A DNA stretch of 64,000 nt from Periplaneta americana (GCF_040183065.1 NC_091131.1:12486800-12550799); one strand, 5' to 3'. Shown: positions 10,152 to 22,480, numbered from the stretch's first letter. The notes: generated by a model not told the origin, from the sequence alone. Program-made: numbers and translations.

Positions 10152-11209
10152 GCCCCAGTTTCTTCAACCTTTGTTAAAATGCACCTAACATAGCGTTAAT
10201 TAACTGTAAGTTAAAAGTTGTTGTTGTTTTCTAATGCCAGGCGTTTGACAATAAAGTCATTTGACCTCTTGCACTCCAATATTTTTCAAAGATATTATCA
10301 TGGCCAGCCACTGAAGCACAGATTTTGAGGTGTTCCGAATCCATTTCTTGGTTGGAGTTGCACAATGGGCAAAATGGCAAGTTGTAGCCGATTTAAGTGA
10401 ACACCATATTTTAACATTTTGGTGGCTACTTCATTCACAGTAAGTTAAAAGTATGAATTGCTGTTAAAATATTGCGTTTCTTCAACTTTACATTTCACAT
10501 TTTGACATTCTGTTTGTTGACTCTCTATTAGGACCAGAGATTCTAGAGTTAACCATAACCTATAACCAAGTATAGGCTCAATTCTGTTTTCTGAACTCTG
10601 ACAATTGCGATTCTCGCTTGTTTCCGTTGTTTGATTCAGAGAGGATAGAAGTCTTTCTATTCTCTCAGGTTTTATTTCTGCTTCTTTCCTTGTCTGTATC
10701 ACAATAGCATGGAGCGGCGTATTGGTATTGCTGTTGTGAAATGGAAAACACTGGAACAAAAAGAAATCTTGGGACTAATTTCTCTTCGTTCGAAAGAAAC
10801 CTTCTGCTGGAAATTATATCGCAGTATAAACCAATTATTGAGAATAAACAAATGGATCTACGTTGAAAGCGAAAAGTAAGGCTTGACAAAAAATAGCCTA
10901 TACTTTGTATGAACTTCTCTTCTCTCAAATCACATAAATCAACCCCTCTGTTTATGTATTCATGGATATCATTTTCTAAATAATCCAGATATATAAGTTC
11001 AGCATCTAACGCACCAGCCATATTGGATACTTGTATGCTAACAGAGAGTTAAATGATTTAACTGCATGAAATTGGGCAGTTAAATTAACATAGGTTTTAA
11101 CAGCCTATTACTACTAACAGTAGTCGAAGAAATGCTTCAACTGTTAAGTTTACAGTTAAAATGGAATAACACACTGTTATAATTTAACAAAGGTTGAAAA
11201 AGCCGGGCC
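10152..11209 (-). mobile_element. PIF/Harbinger-like element relic with nested LINE
   Basis: Inverted ends share TTCAACCTTTGTTAAA (left about 10161-10176, right about 11183-11198) with GC-rich tips, GCCCCAG versus GGCCCGG. TCA triplets flank it. A minus ORF (11021-10665) starts 'MAGALDAELIYLDYLENDI' and reads like a decayed HARBI1 N-terminus ('RRFLSNEEK', 'PRFLFV'). No catalytic DDE region remains. Confidence 0.6.
10219..10439 (-). mobile_element. LINE family R 3' fragment with 13-bp TSD
   Basis: The 3' end of the RNase-H-bearing LINE ('CTAATGCCAGGCGTTTGACA' on +) is flanked by GTAAGTTAAAAGT at 10206-10218 and 10440-10452. It is inserted in the Harbinger-like element. Confidence 0.88.
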
Positions 11210-11670
11210 TCATTCTTTCAACATATCTTACAGATTTGCATCACATAACATAAGATCGGGACTACAAGATGGCTAGGGAAATTATGTTCCTCGCGACACC
11301 TGTAAAGAGTTTCTTCAGCACTGCTATGTTACCCTGGCCCATATGCAGAGTTTCTCCATCTTACTGGAATACCTGTTGTTCAAATTCCAGATGTATAGGT
11401 CACAAAACAACTGCAAATCAGTCTGAAAATGATTAATCACTTATTCCCTGTACACGACACCAGTAATTGTTGCTGCCAGTTATCTTCCACGACATACACC
11501 CATTTTAAAAATGACACAATAATCGCCATGCTGTGTGTTATTATTTGTAAGTGTAAGTGGCAAATTTCACTCTAGAAAAACATAGGGCTGTAATACACTA
11601 ACTCATGTTGATGTCATCAACTTGACTACTTATCTAAATAGCAGTAATAAAGAAGCAGTGTGGGGTCAAT
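11210..11670. other. Unassigned DNA
   Basis: No gene or known repeat was recognised. Confidence 0.5.
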
Positions 11671-11687
11671 TTTGTTCCTTTAAATAG

Positions 11688-11941
11688 TTCACACCTATGG
11701 AGTAACGGTCAGCATGTCTGGCCGCAAAACCAGGTGACCCGGGTTCGAATCCCGGTTGGGGCAAATTACCTGGTTGGGGTTTTTTCCAGGGTTTTCCCTC
11801 AAACCAATACGAGCAAATGCTGGGTAACTTTCGGTGCTGGACCCCGGACTCATTTCACCAGCATTGTCACCTGCATTTCATTCAGACGCTAAATAACCTA
11901 GATGTTGATACAGCGTCGTAAAATAACCCAATAAAGTAAAA
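11688..11941 (+). mobile_element. SINE family A copy 3 with 16-bp TSD
   Basis: Complete SINE, flanked by TTGTTCCTTTAAATAG at 11672-11687 and 11942-11957. Confidence 0.95.
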
Positions 11942-11957
11942 TTGTTCCTTTAAATAG

Positions 11958-12355
11958 ATATTGGATATAGAAAAACTTAAACAGAAAAGATTACTGTAAA
12001 GAGTAACTTAAAAAACGAAGTTTTAAATCGATGTCGATGGCTGAGAAGTGATACCTCGTATCTGTAAATTTGCAGGTGAATAAAAAAAACTGTTTTGAAA
12101 ATTAATTTAATTTTTCTCAAAATAGACGAACTTTTCATAAATACTTCAATTTTGCAAGATCTTCTGCTCTGCTCTAATATAATTGAATCAGTCGGAGCTA
12201 AAAGGAACTAAGTCACTTTTCATAGTGTTTCAGGAGAAGCAAAAAAACATTCCACAAATGTATATATTTTTATATTATAGAAGACCAAAGAACATTTAAA
12301 AGTCTGACTTAGTTCCTTCTTCCACTGTTCGATGCATATGACATCCGTTGTTCAA
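11958..12355. other. Unassigned DNA
   Basis: AT-rich, nothing recognised. Confidence 0.5.
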
Positions 12356-12356
12356 G

Positions 12357-12620
12357 TCAACATCTGTGGAGTAACGGTCAGCGCGTCTGGCCGCGAAACC
12401 AGGTGGCCCGGGTTCGAATCCCGGTTGGGGCTAGTTACCTGGTTGAGGTTTTTTCCGGGGTTTTCTCTCAACCCAGTACGAGCAAATGCTGGGTAACTTT
12501 CGGTGCTGGACCCCGGACTCATTTCACTGGCATTATCACCTTCATTTCATTCAGACGCTAAATAACCTTAGATGTTGATACAGCGTCGTAAAATAACCCA
12601 ATAAAATAAAAAAATAAAAT
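12357..12620 (+). mobile_element. SINE family A copy 4
   Basis: 'CAACATCTGTGGAGTAACGG', an intact B box and the 'CCCAATAAAATAAAA' end. No clear target duplication. Confidence 0.92.
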
Positions 12621-12639
12621 ATGAAAGAACTCTGAAATA

Positions 12640-13165
12640 AATAGGCCTAGTTCCCGCAAAAATGGTTGTATAATTGCTCTTCAAAATTTTCAACCCCTCC
12701 TGGGGAATCGATCCCAGTGGCTGGATTCAACACTACATACACCGAATGCTTTTCTTGGGAAATTGCAACACTTTGTCCAATACAACAGACATTATCATTG
12801 GTTCTGGTGCTTCGTGGCCATCCCATTTGCCCTGCATTGTGGTTCTCTACAGACCCTTTGGTTCTAAACATCTCAACCCAACTCAGTATGATTTTGTTAG
12901 GATCTCCTCCTTCTCTTTGAAAATGTTCTTTAGACTCTTCGTTATGCTCTCCATGGATGCCTCAGTCCTGTTCCATAACTTTGAAGTAACACTCGTCAAA
13001 CATCTCCTCCACAGTGTGCTGTTGTTACCAGTATTGTTCGCTTGTGGATAAAGAAATACATACAAATACAGTTCGGTTACCTTTTTTTTTTTGCCGCACC
13101 TTATATATATATTAGATTATTTTGTTCATAATCATGTTATAAATATTTATCTACTTCAGATGTAT
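12640..13165 (-). other. Decayed ORF region of unknown origin
   Basis: Minus-strand reading in two frames gives 'LWNRTEASMESITKSLKNIF' and 'VYVVLNPATGIDSPGGVENF'. These look like protein remnants but I cannot assign them. Possibly an old transposon. Confidence 0.25.
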
Positions 13166-13170
13166 TGTAG

Positions 13171-13171
<1 letters not shown>

Positions 13172-13223
<52 letters not shown>
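13172..13223. repeat. (TTA)n microsatellite
   Basis: Uninterrupted TTA repeat. Confidence 0.98.
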
Positions 13224-13348
13224 GACCTTGAGGCTTTTTGCTAATTGCAAACGGAAAAAAAAAAAGGCATACCAAATTGCTATTAGATTCGCATATTACA
13301 GTGGTCTTATTTTACGAGGAAACTTCGCATTAGTTAGTTGCTTCTGAA

Positions 13349-14316
13349 ATTGAATGGTGAATTTGCAAAATGACTTAAGTCCACATTTTGGGAGATTTGA
13401 ATTGAGAGCATGATTATGTTACTGTGTGCAAGGGGCATCGTTTAGTAGCAGAATAACTTTAATCCACAACTTTTGTATAGTTTTTATTAGCAGCAGAATA
13501 TTTCGTTAAGGGGTAAAACGACTTTAGTCCTGGACTTAAGTTGTTTTTCCTGTCAGGTGCTGAAGAAACTTACATATTATGTAATTTTAATCATACATTC
13601 AGCTGACAAATTGTTTTGTCTGTTGTCATTGGTAATTCTTTCCGAACTTATCTCACGTTTACCATTCCTTCCAGTGCATCCTTCAGTAGGCAGTTCTATT
13701 CAGCCAGTGACACAACCAATTCCCTTTCTACTTCTTGATCATTTTCAGCATCATTCTTTCTCCACACTTTCCAACACAGTGGTTTATCCCCGATCAATGA
13801 AACCAAAATTCAAGATATTCGTAAAATGCTTGAGTACATTCGTGATAAAGAAGATGTGCATACATTTTACGAAAACATTATATCATAGGAGACAACAAAG
13901 AATTGAAAGATGAAACTAAGCTGTGGTCTCGTTATAACAATCCTAAGAGTTATCTTTGCTCTTATGATTAACAAATTGTTCAAAATAATGTTGTTCAACA
14001 ATTGCAATAAGGTTATTTTATGATTTTGGTATAAATACATTTAGTTAAACATGTTTATGTGTCAGTAACCTAATAATTATGATGCAGGATTGAAGTTAAT
14101 TTGCAGAAGAACTTAAGTCCTGAAGATAATTAAATTTTTTACGACCTGAAAAAGAATACAAAAGTATGAATTTTTATAATAAAACTATTTCTCATACATA
14201 TAAAAAATTATATTGTAACAATATAATATGATTCAGGGAGGCTAAAAACAGTTTTCTTTAATTTTTTCAAAACTAATTCTAGGGACTTAAGTCGTTTTGC
14301 AAATTTGCCATTCAAT
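13349..14316. mobile_element. Non-autonomous DNA element with 34-bp inverted ends
   Basis: The left end 13349-13382 ('ATTGAATGGTGAATTTGCAA') and the inverse right end 14282-14316 match at about 30 of 34 positions. ACTTAAGTCC-type motifs recur inside each end and internally (13373, 13530, 14113, 14284). A LINE fragment resembling 2455 and 32768 lies at about 13650-13790. Confidence 0.65.
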
Positions 14317-14370
14317 TGTACCGGAACATGTGTGTGACTGTTGCTTGTGTATTAAGTAATCAATTGGAAA

Positions 14371-15470
14371 ATGAAGTATACGGTTGAACAGCGAATTTGT
14401 TTGGTGGAATGTTACGTAAAAAAATATAACTATAGAAGATGCTTTCGGAGATTTGTTCGTAAACATCCTGACTCTAGCATTTGTACAAAATCTTACGTTT
14501 CGAACTTGATAAAAAATGGCGTACAAGTTCAGTTTTTTGTGATATACAGAGGAAGTGGAAAAGACACGTTTTAACTGAAGATAAACTTGGGGATGTTCGG
14601 GTGTGGTTAGAAGTAAGTCTCAGAAAATTACTTAAATTGTCTAGTGCAGGAAACGAACATATCCATGGGGTCAGCCCACAAAGCAAACAGACTGCTGAAA
14701 TTTCGACCATATACACAAAAATTTGTGCAGGAACTTCACCACACAGATTTCGCCACAAGAATAAGGTTCTGTAATTGATTTCGTCAAAGTGTTTACAATG
14801 GAAGTTTGGATCCACAGCTAATTTATGTCTAACGAGGCATGATTCCATCTTTGTGGATTTGTAAATTCTCAAAATGTGCGAATGTGGTGTACAGAGAACA
14901 CATGCATTATACAGAAAGTGCCATTGCGTACCATTAAAATAAGGGTAGATATGATATGCACGTGGCAGATAATAGGGCCTATATTTTTCGAAGACCATAT
15001 GAATTCTGATGTGTATGTGAGAACAGTGTTGTGTCCATTTCTTAATGAATTGACACAGGAAGAAAAGGATTATGGGTATTTTCAACAGGATGATGCCACA
15101 GCACATACTGCTCATAATGCTATAGTTGATGACCAGATAATTAGTACAGGTTTATGGCACCCTGAATCAGCCGACCTAACTTACTGTGATTATTTTCTTT
15201 GGGGAAATCTAAAGAACTGAAGGCCGAAATAACACGTGAAATACAGTCTATTACCGAAGCAATATTACAGAAAGTGGCAAATAATTTGTTTAAACGATGT
15301 GAGGCATATTTTACTGTGGAAGGAGGTCATTTTGAACAGTGTCCATTCTGTAGATGATAAATGTCTTGATTTGCTGGTAGTAATGGAACACACTTCCCAT
15401 CGGTGCAAGCACGACACACAGGAAAGTGAATTCCGGGGTTCTGCTGTATTCTAGTTTCCTCGTAAAATGA
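14371..15470 (+). pseudogene. Tc1/mariner-type transposase (HTH 'VEQRICLVE' class), broken
   Basis: The N-terminal helix-turn-helix 'MKYTVEQRICLVECYVKKYN' is clear. Later frames give 'IIGPIFFEDHMNSDVYVRTV', then 'YFQQDDATAHTAHNAIVDD' with the second catalytic Asp, then 'ADLTYCDYFLWGNLK' at the third. Several stops and frameshifts interrupt it, and the first Asp region is lost. This is the class often named DUF4817 transposases in insects. Confidence 0.75.
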
Positions 15471-15602
15471 TGAGAGCACTGTAGTAATTGTGCTTTCTTG
15501 TAATATCCAGTCCACTGAAGGTATACATTGACTCTTAGGATAAAAATCCACAGCTTTTCCTTAATGTCTTTCAAACTTTGGTGACATGATTCTTGGGAGT
15601 AA

Positions 15603-16236
15603 TATGTATTATTATAATGTACCGAAGTACATATGATATTTCCATGCAGATATTCTGCGTCATCCTATGATGAAAGAGTAATGGAACGGAGAAAAATTCT
15701 CTCTGGCACCGGGATTTGAACCCAGGTTTTCAGCTCTACGTGCTGACGCTTTATCCACTAAGCCACACCGGATTCCACCCTGGCATCGGAAGAATCGTCT
15801 CAGTTTTAAGTTCCAACTCTTGGGTTCCCTCTAGTGGCCGCCCTCTGCACTACGTCATAGATATCTATGAACCTAGGACCGAAGTCCACACATGTGCTGA
15901 GGTGCACTCGTTATGAGTGACTAGTTGGCTGGGATCCGACGGAATAAATCACGAGGTGATTTACGCATATCATATATATTATTATAATGTACCGAAGTAC
16001 ATATGATATTTCCATGCAGATATTCTGCGTCATCATACGATGAAAGAGTAATGGAACGGAGAGGGCGGCCACTAGAGGGAACCCAAGAGTTGGAACTTAA
16101 ACTGAGACGATTCTGTCCGACGCCAGGGTGGGTATCCGGTGTGGCTTAGTGGATAAAGCATCAGCATGTAGAGCTGAAAACCCGGGTTCAAATCCCGGCG
16201 CCGGAGAGAATTTTTCTCCGTTCCATTACTCTTTCA
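15603..16236. mobile_element. Palindromic double SINE with 12-bp TSD
   Basis: Two tRNA-derived SINE units lie in opposite orientation (arms about 15670-15846 and 16047-16236). Each has 'GTGGCTTAGTGGATAAAGC' (A box) and a 'GGGTTCAAATCCC'-type B box. A direct repeat 'GTACCGAAGTACATATGATA' occurs at 15619 and 15982. The whole unit is flanked by TCTTGGGAGTAA at 15591-15602 and 16237-16248, so it inserted as one piece. Confidence 0.85.
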
Positions 16237-16485
16237 TCTTGGGAGTAAACTAAGCAATTTATATAATAATTTCAAACATGAAAATCGAGTTTGGGAGCTC
16301 AAAGAATTTTTTTTTAATTAATAAAATTTTGTACCGACCTAACTCCATTAGAAATTGACCTAGGGTAAATCTTCTTTCGCCAAAATGATCCCCAACATAT
16401 GTTACACACTAAAATTATTTATTTATCTTGAAACATTCAAAAGATATGCCATATTATATAAGCAATTTAGAAAAAAAAATTATGA

Positions 16486-17095
16486 TGTTGTTTTCTAATC
16501 CCAGGCGCTTGACAATAAAGTCATTTGACTTTTTGCACTCCAATATTTTTCATATTATCATGGTCAGCCACTGAAGCACAGATTTAAATGGCAAGTTGTA
16601 GCCGATTTAAGTGAACGCCATATTTTAAGGTTTTGGTGGCTACTTCATCCACACACAACCCCCAGAATGTCTGGAGGACCACACCTGCTGTTGGTCGACG
16701 GGTCCATTGGACCTAGCTGGGAGATCTTGTTGATCACCAGCTTTCCCTCCTTAAGCCACTGGAGGACGATTTTAGTGCCATAGCAGGTCAGCACTAGGAA
16801 CAGAAAAGTAGAAAGAGGAGGAAGGAAAGTGAAATGAACCCCTAGGCCTCGAATGCTCTAATGCCGTCAGGGTCAAAGAAAGTAAGAGTTCAGTCAGAGG
16901 ACTGGATAGGAAAGGGTAAAGAGGGAATTAGGTATTGAATAGAGGAAAATTATACCAAATTCGGTCATTAACTCATCAAGCTGACCAGTGCTAATTGATG
17001 AGTAGCCCCTCCCTTTAGTTCAGCTCGTAAAATTAAGCCTTGAATGGGAAAGATTAATGGCTCTCCCCCCTGTATTCGACATATACCCTTTTGCA
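16486..17095 (-). mobile_element. LINE family R 3' fragment plus adjoining repeat
   Basis: 16486-16655 matches the family R 3' end, with an internal deletion as in the 10219 copy. The GC-richer stretch to about 17095 ('GGACCACACCTGCTGTTGGT') looks like further repeat sequence but encodes nothing I recognise. Confidence 0.55.
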
Positions 17096-17099
17096 GCCA

Positions 17100-17830
17100 A
17101 AAAAAATGTATATTTGTATATTTATGGGATAAAATAAATATAATCGATTGAAAATAACAATTTTAGTTTACAATATAGCCACATGTTTAAGCTTCAATTT
17201 GGTACCTCAGTGAAGTGTTTTGTCCAGTTGGAAGTCTACTTTTTAAATAATTGATAAATAATTCAAGTGTTAAAAGTAGTGTACGAGCAATTCAACATGG
17301 TCTACTTTTTGTCCATCGGAAGGATAATAAATGTCGAAAAATGTGAAATAGGAAAAAACAGACACTGAAGATGGCCTAAAGTGTAGAAAGTATAGTGCGC
17401 TTTTATTATAAATGCCCAAATAATTATGAAATTATTGAGATAGTGGAAGTTATATATTTTTTAAAACTAGAAAAAATGAGCTTCTAGATGATGCGAAAAC
17501 GTAATTTACCAAAATTTTGAAGAAATCTGACATTTCTAGTGTCAATGTACACCTTAATTCTTATTCAGTCCAAGTTTAGACACCACGTCTTGTTGTTTAT
17601 ACGATTTATAAATCTCATCTTTCTTCCCTTCCCTAATTCTCCATTCTTGGTTAATGTAATCATCACTTTTATTTCAAATTCTCTACATTGCAACTATAAC
17701 AATATAGAGATAAATTAAAGAGTATGAAACTTATAAAAGTGAAAAGTTTATTCTGCGATTTTCGTTGCATATATTTTATTAAAATTATCATTTATCATTA
17801 CATTTAATTAAATTAAGATAATTTTAAGGT
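17100..17830. other. Unassigned AT-rich DNA
   Basis: No gene. 'ACACTGAAGATGGCCTAAAG' at about 17363 is a partial hammerhead-like core. Confidence 0.4.
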
Positions 17831-17844
17831 GTACCAACCATGAA

Positions 17845-18304
17845 GTTCTATATGGCTGTGAAACTTGGACTCTCACTCTGAGAGAGGAACATAGGTTAAG
17901 GGTGTTTGAGAATAAGGTGCTTAGGAAAATATTTGGGGCTAAGCGGGATGAAGTTACAGGAGAATGGAGAAAGTTACACAACACAGAACTGCACGCATTG
18001 TATTCTTCACCTGACATAATTAGGAACTTGAAATCCAGACGTTTGAGATGGGCAGGGCATGTAGCACGTATGGGCGAATCCAGAAATGCATATAGAGTGT
18101 TAGTTGGGAGACCGGAGGGAAAAAGACCTTTAGGGAGGCCGAGACGTAGATGGGAGGATAATATTAAAATGGATTTGAGGGAGGTGGGGTATGATGATAG
18201 AGACTGGATTAATCTTGCACAGGATAGGGACCGCTGGCGGGCTTATGTGAGGGCGGCAATGAACCTTCGGGTTCCTTAAAAGCCATTTGTAAGTAAGTAA
18301 GTAA
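17845..18304 (+). mobile_element. LINE (RTE-like) 3' end with 14-bp TSD
   Basis: Encodes the endonuclease-reverse transcriptase C-terminus ('RRLRWAGHVARMGESRNAYR', 'GRPRRRWEDNIKMDL') to a stop near 18279, then a (GTAA)n tail. Flanked by GTACCAACCATGAA at 17831-17844 and 18305-18318. Heavily 5' truncated. Confidence 0.93.
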
Positions 18305-18572
18305 GTACCAACCATGAAAGAATTTATATAACGTGTTTGTTGAATATAGAATGAATATATAGTTTTTTAATGATTGAGAGAGTGAATAAATATTTTTGTT
18401 GATGGCGGTTGCCATAGTTCATTCCAATAAGACAGACACTACGCACATTCTTTTCTTTGAGACTGAGTATATTTGATTTATTTGTAATCTGCCCCCATCT
18501 TGCATTTTCTGCTGTACATTTGTTTATAAAGCACCAACACTGCCATTGTTTCATAAGTTAAGGATCATACTA

Positions 18573-19143
18573 CGAGGCGCATCCAGAAAGAAGTAAGTTT
18601 CCCTATTAAAAAAAAAAAAAGAACACACACTTTAAGGAAAACATTTATTGGCAACAGGTACAGCAATGTTTCAGCTATTTTTCAACATAGCCACATTCAG
18701 AATTGAGACACTTGTCGTATCGTGGGATCAACTTTTGTATCCCTCTGTTGTAGAACTCTGCCGCCTGGGAATGGAACCAGCGTGTGACAGACGTCTTCAG
18801 CTCTTCGTCGTTGCCAAAACGCTCACAGGAGGATAGGAATTTCTTGAAAAAGAGAGAGAGATATATATGTTCGGCCCATAGGCCTGACAGCTGCCGATGA
18901 TAGCTGGAAATGCTTTGTGCATTAAAGAACTTTATCACCGACCGAACCTCGAGGCGGCGGGAGAAGGAATAAGAGCTTCCATTTCGGACCACTGGTGCCA
19001 CGCTACTGGCACCAGGCGGGACCTGTCCGGCTGGCATATGATTGATACGTCATAGATCTGTTACGCATGCGCAATTGACACGGCTAATTACGTTTACTTT
19101 CAAGGGGAAAAAATCGGGAAACTTACTTTCTGGATGCCCCTCA
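18573..19143 (-). mobile_element. Mariner element with internal deletion (571 bp)
   Basis: Ends 'CGAGGCGCATCCAGAAAG' with TA at both flanks. The minus frame fuses the transposase N-terminus ('SVIKFFNAQSIS') directly to its C-terminus ('FKKFLSSCERFGNDEELKTS'), so all three catalytic aspartates are gone. It is the same family as 54355-55690. Confidence 0.92.
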
Positions 19144-19257
19144 TATATTTGTCTTATAAAATATAACTGTAATTATGTGATTGGTTACTTATTTTTGGTA
19201 TTCCGGTACTTTTGCAGATTATTAAAAAAATGAAGTGTTTATTTTGTAACACTAGAC

Positions 19258-19438
19258 CACAGTCTAGTATATACAGTCGCGAAGCTCAATACGTAGTAAA
19301 TATGCAAACATTAGGTAGTTGCTCACCACTAGGATCGCTAATATCGCCTCATTACAGGCAGTGCAAAATAGTACCGTCACAGTCTATTGTTTCTAGCACC
19401 CTCAAAACTCAAGCTTCGTGACTATGTAGTAGACTGTG
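19258..19438. mobile_element. MITE family M copy 1 (181 bp), 7-bp TSD
   Basis: Terminal repeats CACAGTCTAGTATATACAGT / inverse. Flanked by perfect ACTAGAC (19251-19257, 19439-19445). Confidence 0.93.
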
Positions 19439-19445
19439 ACTAGAC

Positions 19446-20267
19446 AGTTCAAAAATGTCCAGTGATTAATTTTAAATGTGATGTCTTGTTCTTTGTCCTT
19501 TACCTCTCATTGCTCTTATTAATGGTAGATTGTATTAGGCTCTATTCCAGTTTCTTCTTCTTATTCCTTTGTTGGAACTTGCAACCTTCAATTATTCATT
19601 CTAGATTAGTAATTCACAATTCTTAGATTCACTTCCATATTGAACCTACAATTTAGTTTAGTATATATATATACTTGTTTTTTATGTAAGATAATATTTT
19701 TCTTTATTTTATAATCAATATAATCATTCTTAAACATATAATCTCTTCTAATTGTAACGTGACTTTTTTCTGTCCTTCTGTGTGTTATGTCAATATGGAT
19801 ATCTCAGAATAACCAAGGATGGTATAAAATGTGATGTTCATTTCTTTTTTATATTTTGTGAGCAATTTCTTCCTTGCATTTCAACATTCTCATCCCCCAT
19901 CCTTCATATTTCTAATAAAACCAAGACGAGCATAGAATATATTTCATTCATCATTAAGTCTTCCTCTATTATGTTGAATTGAATATTAAATTAGAAATGT
20001 TGAAAAAGAAAATATTATATTGTACTGCCATTAATGCAAAGTTATCCTTATATTGTGCCTTAGTGTGTGATTTATTATGATAAAGAGGAACAGAAATATA
20101 TATGTATCAAATATGTAGTAATCCTATTTTATAGCATTTTTCTGCGCCCTCCAGTTCCCATTTACCATTTCTTCCTATCATTCCAGTCTCTTTGTATACC
20201 GCCATTCAAGAAGATTTGGATCTTCTAGATTTTTTCTCTGAGTAGATATCCGAGGACTTGCTTAATA
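19446..20267. other. Unassigned AT-rich DNA
   Basis: Low-complexity T-rich stretches; no gene. Confidence 0.5.
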
Positions 20268-20269
20268 TG

Positions 20270-21210
20270 TTGTTGTTGTTTTCTAATGCCAGGCGTTTGA
20301 CAATAAAGTCATTTGACCTCTTGCACTCCAATATTTTTCAAAGATATTATCATGACCAGCCAATGAAGCACAGATTTTGAGGTGTTCCTAGTTGCAAAAT
20401 GGGCAGTTAGGGGACTGATATATTCCAATTCTATGCAGGTGTTTGGCCAAACAATCATGGCCTGTTGCCAATCTAAATGCAGTTACAGACGATTTTCGTG
20501 GTAAATCGGGAATTAACTGTGGATTTTGATGCAGAGAGTTCCATTTTTTTCCCTTGGGATTGTGTTATCAAATTTTGTTTGTTGAAGTCTAAGTATGTAG
20601 ATTTAATAAATCTTTTCACAGAGTAATACGTAGATTTAGTAACAGGTCTGTAAGTAGCAGTGCTGCCCTTCTTTGCTAAAGCATCCGCATTCTCGTTTCC
20701 CAGGATTCCACAATGGGATGGTATCCATTGGAATACAATTCTTTTATTGAGTGATATTAATTGAGAGAGCATTTTAGTTATTTCTGCTGTTTGAGATGAA
20801 GGTATGTGTTTAGAGACGATTGATAGAATAGCTGCTTTGGAGTCTGATAATATAACTGCATTCCTAAATTTATTGATGTGGCATAGAAGATTCCTGAGAC
20901 ATTCATTTATTGCAACGATTTCACCATCAAAACTTGTTGTTCCATATCCAAGAGATCTATAAAGTGAGAAGAGACAGCACGTAACACCTGCACCGGCACC
21001 TTGTTCTCTGGAGATCAAGGATCCGTCAGTATATAAATGAAGCCAGTTTTGTGGAGGGTACCTAATATTAATTGTCTCTAAAGACAATTGTTTCAGTATT
21101 TCAGTGTTTACTTCTGATTTCAGTATTTCTTCTGTTGAATTTAGATTATATTCTATATTTAATAGAGTTAAAGGGTTAATATACAATTGGCCTTCATTCT
21201 CTGTGTATGG
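20270..21210 (-). mobile_element. LINE family R, 5'-truncated copy with RNase H
   Basis: The minus frame 21186-20473 carries an RNase H domain: 'WLHLYTDGSLISREQGAGAG' (D), 'SFDGEIVAINECL' (E), 'AVILSDSKAAILSI' (D) and 'FQWIPSHCGILGNENADALA' (H, D). All catalytic residues are present. The frame then slips into non-family residues. The 3' end carries the family 'CTAATGCCAGGCG' sequence. Non-LTR, Jockey/I-type by domain order. Confidence 0.88.
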
Positions 21211-21214
21211 TCAT

Positions 21215-21690
21215 ACTTAGCTGTCAATGCTCAAATAATATTCTTGTGTACTGCTTATTGAGTCTGCTTGCAATATTTAATTAATAGAAATCAGTGGTGT
21301 GCGGTAGCGTGACGTGAAGGGAAGCAGTGCCTGTATGTATGCCATTGCTCGACTGGGCTTTGATGCCTGTTGTCTATATACGAGCTATTCCATCTCAAAT
21401 CGACCGAAATATAGAGAAAATTTATCTTACAATTTCTAAATACCGTAAAACTTTTTTTGTACGTAGAGAACTGTGATATAATGCTTTGTGCAAAGTTTGA
21501 GGCATCAGAACTTCATAGTGTTTAAATTTAAAATATTTAAATTTATCGTATTTTCATAAAATTTGCAACTTTAAATTGTTGTAGCTCCGAAACCCTTTCA
21601 CCCAATGATCAAAATCATGGTTTATTTTGATGCTGAGAAATTAAAGTTTATATTGACATATAAACAGATTTTCTTACTTTTTATGGAAAT
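21215..21690. other. Unassigned DNA
   Basis: No gene or repeat recognised. Confidence 0.45.
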
Positions 21691-21693
21691 AAC

Positions 21694-22382
21694 AGTGCTG
21701 CCCTTCTTTGCTAAAGCATCCGCATTCTCGTTTCCCAGGATTCCACAATGGGATGGTATCCATTGGAATACAATTCTTTTATTGAGTGATATTAATTGAG
21801 AGAGAATTTTAGTTATTTCTGCTGTTTGAGATGAAGGTGTGTGTTTAGAGACTATTGATAGAATAGCTGCTTTGGAGTCTGACAATATTGTATTGTATTG
21901 TATTTATTAACATTCCATGGTATTGGTACATGCTTACAGCTAGAATATGGAACAAGTCAAAAAACTTAATACTATTATAAAATCTTAATTTATAGTCACA
22001 GTCTAGATGAAATATATACAGAAGAGATTTACAATATAGTCTACTAGTACAACACAAAGTTTTAGTATCAATTTCATGAAGTGTTATTGAATGTCATGAA
22101 TTCACCTACAGAATAGAGGGCGTGAGAAATTAGGTACTTCTTTAATTTGGCCGTAAATAATTTTATGTTTTGAGTTTCATTTTTTATATCGATAGGGAGG
22201 CTATTAAAACTTTTTACTGCCATATAATGAACTCCTTTTTGATAGCACGATAGACTTGCCGATGGAGTATGAAAGTCATTTTTTGACTGCATTCTTAAAT
22301 TTATTGATGTGGCATAGAAGATTTCTGAGATTTTCACTTAATGCAACAATTTCTCCATCAAAACTTGTTGTTCCATATCCAA
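21694..22382 (-). mobile_element. LINE family R RNase H fragment split by another LINE
   Basis: 21694-21884 and 22283-22382 are collinear with the RNase H region of the 20270 copy. The 22283 part resumes at the point where 21884 stops. Confidence 0.85.
21885..22283 (-). mobile_element. Nested LINE 3' fragment
   Basis: Minus strand encodes 'SCYQKGVHYMAVKSFNSLPI' and 'FTAKLKKYLISHALYSVGEF', a non-LTR reverse transcriptase C-terminus. The 3' end is TATTG-rich. It interrupts the family R fragment. Confidence 0.75.
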
Positions 22383-22427
22383 TACATTCTGCATTACAAT
22401 ATATTAACTACGTGTTACATGTTTTGG

Positions 22428-22429
<2 letters not shown>

Positions 22430-22480
<51 letters not shown>

